Below, piece after piece: positions 51,035 through 59,987 of a stretch of 64,000 nt of DNA. This DNA is from Halosimplex halobium. Lineage in GTDB: Archaea; Halobacteriota; Halobacteria; Halobacteriales; Haloarculaceae. The stretch covers positions 186,001 to 250,000 of the forward strand of contig NZ_JBLKNX010000004.1 of NCBI RefSeq assembly GCF_051414055.1. Direction: 5' to 3'. The position numbers and the translations under genes were made by a program. The number at the start of each line of letters is the position of its first letter. Position 1 is the first letter of the stretch. The notes under the pieces are model-generated. The model made no database searches and was not told where the DNA came from. It saw nothing but the letters and a program-made list of their open reading frames with translations.

Positions 51035-52219
51035 ATGAAACTGGCGATGATCGGCTTCGGGCAGGCCGGCGGCAAGATCGTTGACAAGTTCCTCGAATAC
51101 GACGAGGCGACGGGGAGCGGGATCGTCCGCTCCGCGGTCGCGGTCAACACAGCGAAAGCGGACCTGCTCGGGCTAGAACGGATCCCGGAGGAGAACAGAG
51201 TACTGATCGGTCAGGCGCGCGTGAAGGGTCACGGCGTCGGGGCCGACAACGAGCTCGGCGCGGAGATCGCCGAGGAAGACATCGACGAGATCCAGGGGGC
51301 CATCGACAACATCCCCGTCCACGAGATCGACGCGTTCATGATCGTGGCCGGGCTCGGTGGCGGGACCGGGTCGGGCGGTTCGCCGGTCCTGGCGAAGCAC
51401 CTCAAGCGCATCTACACCGAGCCGGTGTACGGGCTTGGCGTGCTCCCCGGCGGCGACGAGGGGGGCATCTACACGCTCAACGCCGCCCGCTCGTTCCAGA
51501 CGTTCGTCCGCGAGGTCGACAACCTGCTCGTGTTCGACAACGACGCCTGGCGCAAGTCCGGCGAGTCGATGGAGGGCGGCTACGAGCAGATCAACGACGA
51601 GATCGTCCGACGGTTCGGCGTCCTCTTCGGCGCCGGCGAGGTCGGCGCCGGCGACGAGGTCGCCGAGAGCGTCGTCGACTCCTCGGAGATCATCAACACG
51701 CTCTCCGGCGGGGGCGTCTCCACCGTGGGGTACGCCGCCGAGACCGTCGAGGAGCAGGATTCGGGCGGCCTGCTCTCGCGGTTCAAGGGCGACGACGAGG
51801 ACCTCGACGACAGCGGCATGGACACCGCCAACACCACGAACCGCATCACGTCGCTGGTGCGGAAGGCGGCGCTGGGGCGGCTGACCCTGCCCTGCGAGAT
51901 CGACGGCGCCGAGCGGGCGCTGCTCGTGATGAGCGGTCCGCCGGACCACCTCAACCGGAAGGGCATCGAGCGCGGGCGCAAGTGGCTCGAGGAGCAGACC
52001 GGCTCCATGGAGGTCCGCGGCGGCGACTACCCCGTTCAGGAGAACAACGTCGCCGCGTCGATCCTGCTGTCGGGCGTCCACAACGTCCCGCGGATCAAGG
52101 AGCTCCAGCAGGTCGCCATCGAGGCCCAGGACAACATCGACGACATCCGGCAGCAAAGCGAAGAGAACTTAGAGGAGTTGGTGGAAGATGACGAAGATGA
52201 GCTGGATCCGCTCTTCTAA
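51035..52219 (+). CDS. cetZ: CetZ tubulin-like GTPase
   Basis: A 394-residue member of the archaeal CetZ family of FtsZ/tubulin-like GTPases, which shape halophile cells. The tubulin signature GLGGGTGSGGSPVL is at about 106-119, the nucleotide loop IGFGQAGGKIVDKFL at 6-20, and the T7-type synergy region near DNDAWRKSGESMEGGYEQIN around 168-187. The C-terminal tail after 350 is acidic. Length is as expected for CetZ and longer than a minimal FtsZ. The start is the ATG at 51035. Its last 32 bases overlap the start of the next gene. Confidence 0.94.
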   Translation: MKLAMIGFGQAGGKIVDKFLEYDEATGSGIVRSAVAVNTAKADLLGLERIPEENRVLIGQARVKGHGVGADNELGAEIAEEDIDEIQGAIDNIPVHEIDAFMIVAGLGGGTGSGGSPVLAKHLKRIYTEPVYGLGVLPGGDEGGIYTLNAARSFQTFVREVDNLLVFDNDAWRKSGESMEGGYEQINDEIVRRFGVLFGAGEVGAGDEVAESVVDSSEIINTLSGGGVSTVGYAAETVEEQDSGGLLSRFKGDDEDLDDSGMDTANTTNRITSLVRKAALGRLTLPCEIDGAERALLVMSGPPDHLNRKGIERGRKWLEEQTGSMEVRGGDYPVQENNVAASILLSGVHNVPRIKELQQVAIEAQDNIDDIRQQSEENLEELVEDDEDELDPLF

Positions 52220-52967
52220 GAGCGTCGCGCTGGTCGCATTGCTCGCCCTCTCGCTCGCGGCCGTCGGGACAGCCGGGGCTATCTCGGTCCAGCCCGGCGA
52301 GGTCCCCGAGGAGACGCGCGTCGGCGAGACGGTGTCGACGACGGTCACCGTCGAGGACCCGTTCGTCGACATGCCCGACGAGTGGACCCTCCAGGGCAGC
52401 ACCGAACTGGAGAGCGTCAGCTGGACGGTGACGGTCCGCCAGCAGGGCGAACAGGTGAGCCAGGAGACCTACGGTGACCAGTCGTTCGATCACCCGCTCG
52501 AAGCGGCCAACAACGGCGACACCGTGGTCGTCGAACTCACCGGCGACACCCCCGCCGTCGAGAACTACACCTACGAACCGGCCGAGACCTACACGCTCTA
52601 CGACCTCGAGTCGGTCCAGGGCAACTCGACGAGCGGCCTGAACACCACCGCCGTCCACCACTACACGAACGCCAGCAAGGACGCGCGCCAGTCCATCGAC
52701 GAGGCCGCCGAGGCGATCAACGCCTCGGGGGCTGACAACGGCCAGGACGACCTGGACCAGGCGATCTCCGCCTACGAGAGCGGGAACTTCGGGAACGCCG
52801 AGTCCAACGCGCAGGACGCGCTCGAGGCGGCCGAGCAGGCCGAGCAGTCCGCCCAGCGCAACCGGATGATCCTGATGGCCGTCGGTGCGCTGGTGGTCCT
52901 GGGGATCATCGGCGGCGGCGTCTACTACTGGCGCTCCAACCAGGACGAACCGACGAAGCTGCAGTAG
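52188..52967 (+). CDS. exported single-span protein overlapping cetZ
   Basis: A 259-residue protein with a Sec signal peptide (about 1-32, ending AGA), a beta-rich external domain (about 33-150, including ENYTYEPAETYTLYDLESVQ), a helical region (about 155-225) and a C-terminal membrane helix (MILMAVGALVVLGIIGGGVYYW) with a short cytosolic tail. NTT and NYT sequons suggest N-glycosylation. It starts inside cetZ (ATG at 52188, or ATG at 52197), a 32-bp overlap that couples it to CetZ expression. Function unknown; a membrane partner of CetZ is a reasonable hypothesis. Confidence 0.82.
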   Translation: MTKMSWIRSSKSVALVALLALSLAAVGTAGAISVQPGEVPEETRVGETVSTTVTVEDPFVDMPDEWTLQGSTELESVSWTVTVRQQGEQVSQETYGDQSFDHPLEAANNGDTVVVELTGDTPAVENYTYEPAETYTLYDLESVQGNSTSGLNTTAVHHYTNASKDARQSIDEAAEAINASGADNGQDDLDQAISAYESGNFGNAESNAQDALEAAEQAEQSAQRNRMILMAVGALVVLGIIGGGVYYWRSNQDEPTKLQ

Positions 52968-53609
52968 ATGCGCGTCGTCGTCCCGTTCGCCCCCGAGCGG
53001 CCCAAGACCCGCCTCGCGCCGACCCTCGACGAGGCCGAGCGGGCCGCGTTCGCGCGGACGATGCTGGACGACGTCCTCTCCGTTCTTTCGACGCTCGACC
53101 GCGAGCGACGGGTCCCGGTCGACCCGCTCGTGCTCTCGACGGCGCCCGTCGACGCAGACGCGCCGGTCGCCGTCGACGACCGGCCGCTCACCGAGGCCGT
53201 CGACGACCGCCTGCCCGCGAGCGACGGCGACGACCCGGTCGCGGTCGTCATGGCCGACCTGGCGCTCGCCACGCCCGACGCGCTCGAACGGCTGTTCGAA
53301 CCCGACGCGGACGTGGTGATCGCGCCCGGCCGCGGCGGCGGGACGAACGCCCTCCTCGCCCGGGACCCGGCGTTTCACGTCGACTACCACGGCGTGTCGG
53401 TCCGCGACCACCGCGCGATCGCCGCCGAGGCGGACCTGTCGCTCGCGCACGTCGACTCCTACCGGCTCGCGACGGACGTGGACGAGCCGGCCGACCTCGT
53501 CGAGGTGCTGCTCCACGGCGAGGGCGCGGCCGCGGCGTGGCTGCGCGAGGCGGGCTTTTCGGTCGTCGCGGCCGACGGCCGCGTGGATGTCGAACGGAGT
53601 TCGGACTGA
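52968..53609 (+). CDS. cofC: 2-phospho-L-lactate guanylyltransferase
   Basis: A 213-residue CofC, which joins 2-phospholactate to GTP in coenzyme F420 synthesis. The start MRVVVPFAPERPKTRLAPTL is the family signature, with the nucleotide-binding Lys/Arg. Other conserved parts are VVMADLALATPDAL near 87-100 and VIAPGRGGGTNALL near 118-131. It begins the base after the stop of the CetZ-linked membrane protein, so cetZ, that gene and cofC form an operon. Upstream homologues of cofD and cofE are not in this window. Confidence 0.92.
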   Translation: MRVVVPFAPERPKTRLAPTLDEAERAAFARTMLDDVLSVLSTLDRERRVPVDPLVLSTAPVDADAPVAVDDRPLTEAVDDRLPASDGDDPVAVVMADLALATPDALERLFEPDADVVIAPGRGGGTNALLARDPAFHVDYHGVSVRDHRAIAAEADLSLAHVDSYRLATDVDEPADLVEVLLHGEGAAAAWLREAGFSVVAADGRVDVERSSD

Positions 53610-53931
53610 TCCCGAACGAAATTCGGACAACGGTTTTGCCCTGGTGTGCCGACGGTCCACACGCACGGGTCGACCCCGTGCGGACGGGCCGCGTCCCGCG
53701 TCGGCACCGCGGCCGCGTCGCCGGGTCCGCTCCCAGTCACCCCACCCGGGACGCGGTCGGCCGTTCCGCGGCCGGCGGTCCCGGGTCCGCCGCCGGCCGT
53801 CCATTGTTCGCTTCGGCGGACCCGACCCCCGCTGGCTCCGACCGTTCTCCCCCCGGCTACGCTCCGCTCGCCGCCCGTCCCCCGTCTCCGGGAGCGTCAA
53901 CGCTTTGCCGGTCGAACGTGGACGGACGAGT
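53610..53931. other. 322-bp intergenic region before cofG, with a terminator-like hairpin
   Basis: No gene is seen. At the left end, CCGAA-cgaaa-TTCGG (53612-53626) followed by acaacggtttt could terminate the cetZ-cofC operon; the hairpin is weak. The remaining 300 bases are over 75% G+C without a clear TATA box, in a block of CGG- and CCG-rich sequence up to the GTG of cofG. A promoter for cofG must be here but I cannot place it. Confidence 0.45.
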
Positions 53932-55080
53932 GTGATCCCCGGCGCCGACGAGTACGACGTGGCCGTCGAGCCCGACCCCGACGAGGTCGAGCGCCTGCTG
54001 TCGGTCACGCCGGCGGACGTGACGGCCGCGGACGAGCTCACCTTCGCCCGCAACGTGTTCGTCCCGCTGACGACCGCCTGCCGGTACACCTGCACCTACT
54101 GCACCTACTACGACCCGCCCGGCCAGGCCGAACTCATGTCGCCCGAGGACGTGCGCGAGGTCGTCCGGCGCGGCGCCGACGCCGGCTGCACGGAGGCCCT
54201 GTTCACCTTCGGCGACGACCCCGACGACCGCTACACCGCCGTCCACGACCAGCTCGCCGAGTGGGGCCACGACTCCATCCACACCTACCTCCGGGAGGTC
54301 TGCGAGATCGCCATCGAGGAGGGGCTGTTACCCCACGCCAACCCCGGCGACCAGACGCGCGAGCAGATGGCGACCGTCGCCGACGTGAACGCCAGCATGG
54401 GCGTGATGCTCGAGACGACCGCCGACGTGCAGGCCCACGGCGGCCCCCGCGCCAAGAACCCGGGGCAGCGACTCAACACCATCCGCACCGCGGGCGAACT
54501 GGGCGTCCCGTTCACGACGGGCATCCTCGTCGGCATCGGCGAGGACTGGGCGGACCGCGCCGAGAGCCTGCTGGCCATCCGCGAGTTGCACGACCGCTAC
54601 GACCACGTCCAGGAGGTGATCGTCCAGCCCGTCCGCGAGAACGAGCGCTGGCAGAACGGCTCGCCGGGCGTCGAGACGCTTCGCCGCGCGGTCGCGATGG
54701 CCCGCGCGGCGTTGCCCGAGGAAGTGTCCGTACAGGTGCCGCCCAACCTCGCGCCCGTCCGCGACGTAGTGGATTGCGGCGTCGACGACCTCGGCGGCGT
54801 CTCCCCGGTCACCGACGACCACGTCAATCCCGACTACAAGTGGCCCGCCCTCCGGGAACTCGAAGACATCGCCGACTACGCGGGCGTCCCCCTCTCCGAG
54901 CGCCTCCCCGTCTACGAACGATTCCTCCCCGCGCGGCTCCGGTCGCCGGGAGTCGAGCCGGCCGACCCCCCGGCCGAGGCCGACCGCTGGGTCTCCGCGC
55001 GGGTCGCCGACGCCATCGACGCAGACGACGACCCGGGACGGCGCTACCGGGCGGTGCTGTCGGACGGCGCGGCGGACTGA
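53932..55080 (+). CDS. cofG: 7,8-didemethyl-8-hydroxy-5-deazariboflavin synthase subunit CofG
   Basis: A 382-residue radical-SAM enzyme that, with CofH, forms the Fo chromophore of F420. The cluster motif CRYTCTYC (C50, C54, C57 counted from GTG at 53932) has CX3CX2C spacing. TEALFTFGDDPDDRY, NPGDQTREQM and the C-terminal GVSPVTDDHVNPDYKWP are family features. GTG at 53932 is used because it opens the conserved start and no ATG is nearby. It is 322 bp after cofC. CofH is not in the window. Confidence 0.93.
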   Translation: MIPGADEYDVAVEPDPDEVERLLSVTPADVTAADELTFARNVFVPLTTACRYTCTYCTYYDPPGQAELMSPEDVREVVRRGADAGCTEALFTFGDDPDDRYTAVHDQLAEWGHDSIHTYLREVCEIAIEEGLLPHANPGDQTREQMATVADVNASMGVMLETTADVQAHGGPRAKNPGQRLNTIRTAGELGVPFTTGILVGIGEDWADRAESLLAIRELHDRYDHVQEVIVQPVRENERWQNGSPGVETLRRAVAMARAALPEEVSVQVPPNLAPVRDVVDCGVDDLGGVSPVTDDHVNPDYKWPALRELEDIADYAGVPLSERLPVYERFLPARLRSPGVEPADPPAEADRWVSARVADAIDADDDPGRRYRAVLSDGAAD

Positions 55081-55082
55081 CC

Positions 55083-55215
55083 GTCCCGCGTCCGCGGAAC
55101 GTGTGAGCGCGGACGCGGGAGCGCGTGCTCTCACTTGATCCCGAAAATCGTCGATTTCCGGCGACAGCGACAGCGAGCGCGCCGAGCGTTTTCAGCGTTT
55201 GCTGTCGACTACGGT
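55083..55215. repeat. dispersed palindrome-rich intergenic element, copy R8 (reduced)
   Basis: Orientation B, about 130 bp. It holds GTCCGCGGAACGTGTGAGC, the imperfect palindrome GGAGCGCGTGCTCTC, AAATCGTCGATTTCCGG and the end module (GAGCGCGCCGAGCGTTTTCA and TGCTGTCGACTACGGTCGAG). Most of the palindrome core and the tandem array are missing. It begins 3 bp after the cofG stop. Confidence 0.72.
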
Positions 55216-55721
55216 CGAGTCGGGTGCGGCCGCTGTCGTGCCCGTCTCCACCACACCGGCACGACCGGAACCAGCCGCTCGACTCGCGACACAGACCGGA
55301 CGGTGCCGGTTGCGGGTCGTGCCGTCGACTCGGGGCGCTGACCGTTCGGTATGAAGGGGGAAAATGGGGGAAAGTAGGGGGGAAGTCCACCGGAAGGCGG
55401 GCAACGGAGGCCGGCAGGGGGAGAGCCGGCGGGTCCGAAGACCCGTTCGTTCCCTGGCTGCGTCGGGGGAGACGCGTTGGGGGGGTTAGCGCCGGGAACG
55501 ACCTCCGGCAGCGCACTCGTGCCGGCGAGGACCGCATGCGGGCCCGGACGACCCGTGCCGGCCCCCGAGGGAGCACCGTGCGCCGGACGGCGCAGTCGGG
55601 CTCCCGCCGGGGGTCGGTCGAACCCACACCCCACCACTGGCACACACGGATGCGCACGGTGCGATGGGGCGTCCGGGCTCGCACTTGGTCCGCACTCCAC
55701 CGTAGTGAGGGGATTCCTATA
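55216..55721. other. 506-bp region without a clear gene, with G-rich tract
   Basis: No plausible gene on either strand. A purine-rich stretch at about 55354-55380 has three runs of five or six Gs separated by AAAAT and AAAGTA, and a further run (gcaggggga) 30 bases later. The strand alternates between G-rich and C-rich halves towards 55600. Near the downstream gene, ttcctataatgg carries an AT-rich stretch right at the ATG. A promoter is expected here but the TATA box is not obvious. Confidence 0.5.
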
Positions 55722-56153
55722 ATGGGGCAGGCGCGTTTTCTGAGCCTGAAAGAGCCGCCCGCTCGAAAGGCCTTTGTAACACCTCAAGAGATCACACTGG
55801 TAGTGGACGACGAACGGGCAATCGAGGAGATCCTCGATACCATCGGCGACGAACACGCCCGACGCGTGCTGGCGGCGATCAGCCGCGAGCCCAGGTCGGC
55901 GAAGGACCTGAGCGAGGAGTGTGACCTGTCGCTACCGACGGTCTACCGCCGCATCGAGATGCTCAGCCAGTACGACCTCGTCAAGGACCAGACCCTGGTG
56001 GCCGACGACGGCAACCACTACAAGGTCTACGAGTCGAACTTCGAGTCGACGGTCATCTCCCTGGAGGACGACGAGTACAAGGTGCGCATCTACCGCGAGG
56101 AGAACCTCCCCGACCGGTTCAGCCAGCTCTGGGACGACCTCAACCCAGAGTGA
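55722..56153 (+). CDS. winged-helix (ArsR-like) transcription regulator
   Basis: A 143-residue regulator. A leader of about 27 residues precedes VVDDERAIEEILDTIGDEHA. The winged helix itself runs from ARRVLAAISREPRSAKDL through DLSLPTVYRRIEML (recognition helix, near 70-82) to the wing and a C-terminal YKVRIYREENLP segment. ATG at 55722 gives the whole frame; a GTG near 55803 is the alternative and matches usual family starts. A DUF7521-like membrane protein follows 119 bp downstream, a pairing common in halophiles. Confidence 0.85.
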   Translation: MGQARFLSLKEPPARKAFVTPQEITLVVDDERAIEEILDTIGDEHARRVLAAISREPRSAKDLSEECDLSLPTVYRRIEMLSQYDLVKDQTLVADDGNHYKVYESNFESTVISLEDDEYKVRIYREENLPDRFSQLWDDLNPE

Positions 56154-56271
56154 GCGCGGCGACGCGACGGGGACACCACCCTGACGGGGCGCCACGTGAG
56201 CGGTCGCTCGACCGACCGCGCGCGGGACCGGCGAAATTATATGTCGGTGCGTCCTGCCGGACAGACGACGA

Positions 56272-56571
56272 ATGGTAGAAGTCGTCGCGGTCATGCGGGG
56301 GGTCCTGGCGCTGATGCGGATGGCGGTGTTCGGGCTCTCGCTCGGGATCACGCTGATCAGTTTCCAGGCGTACCGACAGCGCCCGTCCCAGCGGCTGCAG
56401 TACGCCTTCATGGGGTTCGCCTTCATCAGCATGGGCGTCGCCAGCACCGTCATCGCACAGATCGGCGTCCGCGAGGCGACCGAGACGGTCCGGCTGTTCC
56501 TCCGGATGACCGAATCGATCCCCTTCATCATCGGGTTCACGATGCTGTACATCTCGCTGTACCGGGACTGA
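56272..56571 (+). CDS. DUF7521-like small membrane protein
   Basis: A 99-residue membrane protein with three helices (about 10-30, 41-62, 76-96). The middle loop QAYRQRPSQRLQYAFMGFAF is characteristic of the halobacterial DUF7521 family as I remember it. Members usually lie next to a winged-helix regulator, as here, suggesting the regulator controls or senses through it; this is inference. Alternative starts at 56278 or later would shorten only the first residues. Confidence 0.82.
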   Translation: MVEVVAVMRGVLALMRMAVFGLSLGITLISFQAYRQRPSQRLQYAFMGFAFISMGVASTVIAQIGVREATETVRLFLRMTESIPFIIGFTMLYISLYRD

Positions 56572-56677
56572 GGACCCGACCACGGCGGGGCGCCGCTCGG
56601 GCCGCTTCGAGGACGGGTCGGACGGTGACGACTCCAAGCCACGCCGTTTATGACCCACGGGCCCCACTAGTTGCCCA

Positions 56678-58534
56678 ATGACTGAACCGTCCACCCAGGT
56701 GACGCGCCTGTTTGGTGGTCCCGGGAGCGGGAAGACGACGGCACTGCTCGACAGGGTCGAGACCCTGCTCGAAGAGAACGACGACCTGGAGTTCCGGGAC
56801 GTGCTGGTGGTGTCGTACACCCGGGCGGCCGCCGCGGAGATCCGCGAACGCCTCGCGGAGCGACTCGGCGAGTCGCCGCGCGCCTTGAAGGGGAACGTCT
56901 GTACGATGCACGCCAAGGCCTACGAACTGCTGGACCTCTCGCGGGGGGACGTGGTCGGCGAGTCCGACAAGGAGGACTTCTGCGAGGAGTACGGCATCGA
57001 GTACGAGGACGAGTACGAGGGGTCCCGGCGGCGGACCGCCCGCTCGACGACCATCGGCAACAAGATCATCGCCACGAGCCAGTGGCTCCAGCGCACCCGT
57101 CGGGACGTGGCCGACTGGTACGACGTGCCCTTCAAGTGGGACGAGGAGGTCGTCCGCCTCCCGCCGGAGATCGACGACAACGCCCAGACCGGCAACAAGT
57201 ACACCCCGACGTGGCCGAGCGACGACGACCGCATCAGCGTCCCCGAGACGATCCGCGCCTGGCGCCAGTACAAGGGCGAGAACGACGTTGTCGGCTTCGC
57301 CGACATGCTGGAGCGGGTCGCCCAGCGGTCGCTGCTGCCGAACGTCGATTACCTGGTCATCGACGAGTTCCAGGACATCACCACCCTGCAGTACGACGTG
57401 TACCAGGAGTGGCGTCCCCACATGGACACGGTGCTGATCGCCGGTGACGACGACCAGGTCGTCTACGCCTGGCAGGGCGCCGACCCCGACCTGCTGCTCG
57501 AGGAGGAGGTCACCGACGACAACATCCTCCCCAACTCCTACCGGCTCCCCTCCCGGATCCTGAACGTGGTCAACCGGGAGGTCAGCCACATCGACAAGCG
57601 CCAGGAGAAGGACCTCAACCCGCGCAAGGAGGGCGGTCGCGTCGAGGGCGTCCAGAACCCCTCGATGATCGACCTCGTCCGCAACGTCCGCACCACGATC
57701 GAGGAGGACGAGGACGGCACCGCGATGATCCTCTTCCGGGCGCGCTACCAGATGTTCCAGTTTATCGACGAGTTCATCGGCGAGGGGATCCCCTTTACCT
57801 GCCTGACCGACCAGCGGATGTGGACCGACCGGCTCACCCAGTACGTCCGCGCTATCGAGGCGCTCGACGAGGACGAGCCCGTCACCGGCCTGCAGGCCCG
57901 CCGGCTCGCGGACATGCTCGCCGACTCGGCGTTTGGGTCCGGCGAGCGCGACGACCTGTTCGACGAGCTCGACGCGATGGAGGAGGCCGCCGACGTGGAG
58001 GACCTCGAAGAGCTGTCGGTCGAACCCGACACCGTCCGCGACTACGCGCCGTTCGCCCCGGATCCGCGGGCCGCCGCGGACATGCTCCGGAAGGTCACCA
58101 GCTTCCAGGAGCGCTCCGTCGAGGCGTACTTCGCCGGCGAGTACGAGGGCATGGAGACCGACCGCGTGCGCCTGGGCACCATCCACAGCGCGAAGGGTCG
58201 CGAGGCCGACCACGTCTTCGTCGCCACCGACCTCACGGAGAAGGTCGTCGAACAGATGGCCGCGACCGTCGACCAGTCCGACCGGGAGGTCCCCGGCGAC
58301 GAGGAGTTCACCAAGCGCACCTCGCCGGTGCCCACCCTCACGGACAACGAACGACGGGTCTTCTACGTCGGGATGTCCCGCGCCCGCGAGCGGCTCGTCA
58401 TCATGGAAAACCTCGTCGACGGCGCTCCCACGCTGCCCATCGACGTGCTCCTGAACAACGAACCGACCGGCGACTCCGTCGAAGACGTGCTCGCCAACGC
58501 GCAGGAACTCGGCGACGCCGTCGCCGCCGACTGA
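56678..58534 (+). CDS. UvrD/PcrA-like superfamily 1 DNA helicase
   Basis: A 618-residue 3'-5' DNA helicase of the UvrD/Rep family. The motifs in order are GGPGSGKTT (13-21), VVSYTRAAAAEI, CTMHAKAY, VIDEFQDI near 227-234, AGDDDQVVYAWQGADPD near 251-267, the SF1 motif IV region NSYRLPSRILN, TIHSAKGREADHVFVA near 500-515, and FYVGMSRARERL near 562-573. It is about 100 residues shorter than bacterial UvrD: the 2B subdomain is reduced and the region 350-470 is acidic. Start ATG at 56678. A role in repair is expected; UvrABC partners are not in this window. Confidence 0.92.
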   Translation: MTEPSTQVTRLFGGPGSGKTTALLDRVETLLEENDDLEFRDVLVVSYTRAAAAEIRERLAERLGESPRALKGNVCTMHAKAYELLDLSRGDVVGESDKEDFCEEYGIEYEDEYEGSRRRTARSTTIGNKIIATSQWLQRTRRDVADWYDVPFKWDEEVVRLPPEIDDNAQTGNKYTPTWPSDDDRISVPETIRAWRQYKGENDVVGFADMLERVAQRSLLPNVDYLVIDEFQDITTLQYDVYQEWRPHMDTVLIAGDDDQVVYAWQGADPDLLLEEEVTDDNILPNSYRLPSRILNVVNREVSHIDKRQEKDLNPRKEGGRVEGVQNPSMIDLVRNVRTTIEEDEDGTAMILFRARYQMFQFIDEFIGEGIPFTCLTDQRMWTDRLTQYVRAIEALDEDEPVTGLQARRLADMLADSAFGSGERDDLFDELDAMEEAADVEDLEELSVEPDTVRDYAPFAPDPRAAADMLRKVTSFQERSVEAYFAGEYEGMETDRVRLGTIHSAKGREADHVFVATDLTEKVVEQMAATVDQSDREVPGDEEFTKRTSPVPTLTDNERRVFYVGMSRARERLVIMENLVDGAPTLPIDVLLNNEPTGDSVEDVLANAQELGDAVAAD

Positions 58535-58613
58535 CCGAGTCGGTCCCGTTTCCACCCTCTGGACCCGCTACTTCGACCTCGGACTCCCGTCCCCGATAGC
58601 TTCTTTGCGGTGC

Positions 58614-58787
58614 GTGACCGATCCACACGACCGAACGACCGTGACCGAGGAGTGTGCGGTCTGCGGCGCGACGGTGCCGTTCGGGGCCAGCGTCCACGTG
58701 CTCGTCAACCCGCCGGACGAGGAGACCTTCGACCGGTACGTCTGTCGCTCGTGTTACGAGGCGGAACTGGAGCCGCTCGCGGAGTGA
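58614..58787 (+). CDS. small zinc-ribbon protein
   Basis: A 57-residue protein with CAVC and CRSC around VPFGASVHVLVNPPDEETFDRYV, a treble-clef or zinc-ribbon-like Zn site. The GTG at 58614 was chosen; a GTG at 58641 would start at TEECAVCG and a TTG at 58605 is unlikely. Acidic end EAELEPLAE. I recognise it as a common halobacterial small protein without known function. It is 79 bp after the UvrD-like gene. Confidence 0.8.
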   Translation: MTDPHDRTTVTEECAVCGATVPFGASVHVLVNPPDEETFDRYVCRSCYEAELEPLAE

Positions 58788-58841
58788 GCGGTCGCCGCGG
58801 CTCCCGGGCAGTCGACGGCAAACACGCCCGGGACGTACCCG

Positions 58842-59987
58842 TCACTCGTCGAGAGTGCCGCCCTCCAGGTAGTGAGCGGTCTTGTCGGCGGTGGCGCCCG
58901 CGCGCTTGACGAACTCGACGACCCGCTCGTCGCCCTCGCGGCGGTCATCGCGGACGTGGACGTCGAGGCCCTGGTCACGGAACTGCGCGAGCAGGGCGTC
59001 GAGCACGGCGGGGTCGCCGCGGACGCGGTGGTCCTCGCCGACGACCTCGCCGCGGTCGACCGCCTTCACCGTCTCGACCGCCGGGAGGAGGATCGACTCG
59101 CCGAGCTTCCGGGCGCGCTCGCGGGTCTCCGCTGGGTCCTCGTCGCGCTCGACCGCCTGGAACACCTCGCGGATCACCCGCGAGAAGACGAAATCACGGC
59201 CGTAGTCGAACGGGAGCGCGAAGGCGTGTTCCAGATCGGAGCGGTGGATCGCGGAGGTGGTGTACTTGAGCCGGTCCGCGCCGTCGGCCGACGCGAGGAC
59301 CACCCCCTCGCGGCCCCGCTCGTCGAGTTCGTCGATGGCATCGGCGACGGCGTCGACGGCTCTGTCGGGCTCGTACGTGCCGAACGAGCGGACCTGCTCG
59401 AAGCCGTACCGCTCGCAGAGCGCCCGCCGCTCGTCGACGGGGATCGGGTCGCCGGTCTCCCGGTCGCGGAGGTCGAAGGCGCGGAACGCGACGGAGTCCA
59501 CGCCGTCGTAGTCGTGGGCGGTGTAGGGGTTCTCCGGGCCGACGAGCTCGCCGCAGACCACGAGGTCGGGGTGGTCGGCGAAGAAGGCGTCGAGGTCGCA
59601 CCCCTCGCGGACGACCTCGGTCGTGTACCGGCAGACGTGGCCGCTCCGGGTGAACGCGAGTGGACCGACGGGGTCGTCGCGGTCGCCAGCGCCCCACTCG
59701 TCGGCGCGCACGTCGGCGACCCGGACGTTGTAGCCGTTGAGTTTCTCCTCGACGGTGACGGGGCCGTCGAAGAACTCGGGGATCCCGGGGTCGAGCACGA
59801 GCACCCGCGGGATCGAGGGGAACCCGCGGACGACCGCGTCCCCGAGGACGGCCGTGCCGCGCTCGACGCCGTGACGGGCGTCGGGGAGGTAGCGGTACTC
59901 GCGGCCCCGGTAGGCCCCGCGCTCGAAGTGCTCGAACAGGTCCGCTTCGTCGGCGACGCCGAAGACCGCGCCCCAGTCTCGGCCCAT
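58842..59987 (-). CDS. ATP-dependent RNA ligase, Pab1020 type
   Basis: A 381-residue archaeal RNA ligase of the Pab1020 family. The nucleotidyl-transfer lysine is K82 in VEEKLNGYNVRV (EKLNG is motif I). Motif III-like AFRAFDLRDRETG, motif IV EGVVLASADGADRLKYT with motif V K near 251-255, and a C-terminal helical dimerisation domain (LESILLPAVETVKAV-type region) follow. It joins RNA ends, 5'-phosphate to 3'-hydroxyl, and may circularise RNA. ATG at 59987 is preferred over one farther upstream. The gene is convergent with the zinc-ribbon gene. Confidence 0.9.
   Translation of the reverse strand: MGRDWGAVFGVADEADLFEHFERGAYRGREYRYLPDARHGVERGTAVLGDAVVRGFPSIPRVLVLDPGIPEFFDGPVTVEEKLNGYNVRVADVRADEWGAGDRDDPVGPLAFTRSGHVCRYTTEVVREGCDLDAFFADHPDLVVCGELVGPENPYTAHDYDGVDSVAFRAFDLRDRETGDPIPVDERRALCERYGFEQVRSFGTYEPDRAVDAVADAIDELDERGREGVVLASADGADRLKYTTSAIHRSDLEHAFALPFDYGRDFVFSRVIREVFQAVERDEDPAETRERARKLGESILLPAVETVKAVDRGEVVGEDHRVRGDPAVLDALLAQFRDQGLDVHVRDDRREGDERVVEFVKRAGATADKTAHYLEGGTLDE

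Noticed and set aside
53610..53931. Extension of the CofG reading frame upstream to include 115 more codons
   Set aside because: The extra part is Arg/Pro/Ser-rich, lacks conservation with CofG, and the known enzyme starts near the GTG at 53932.
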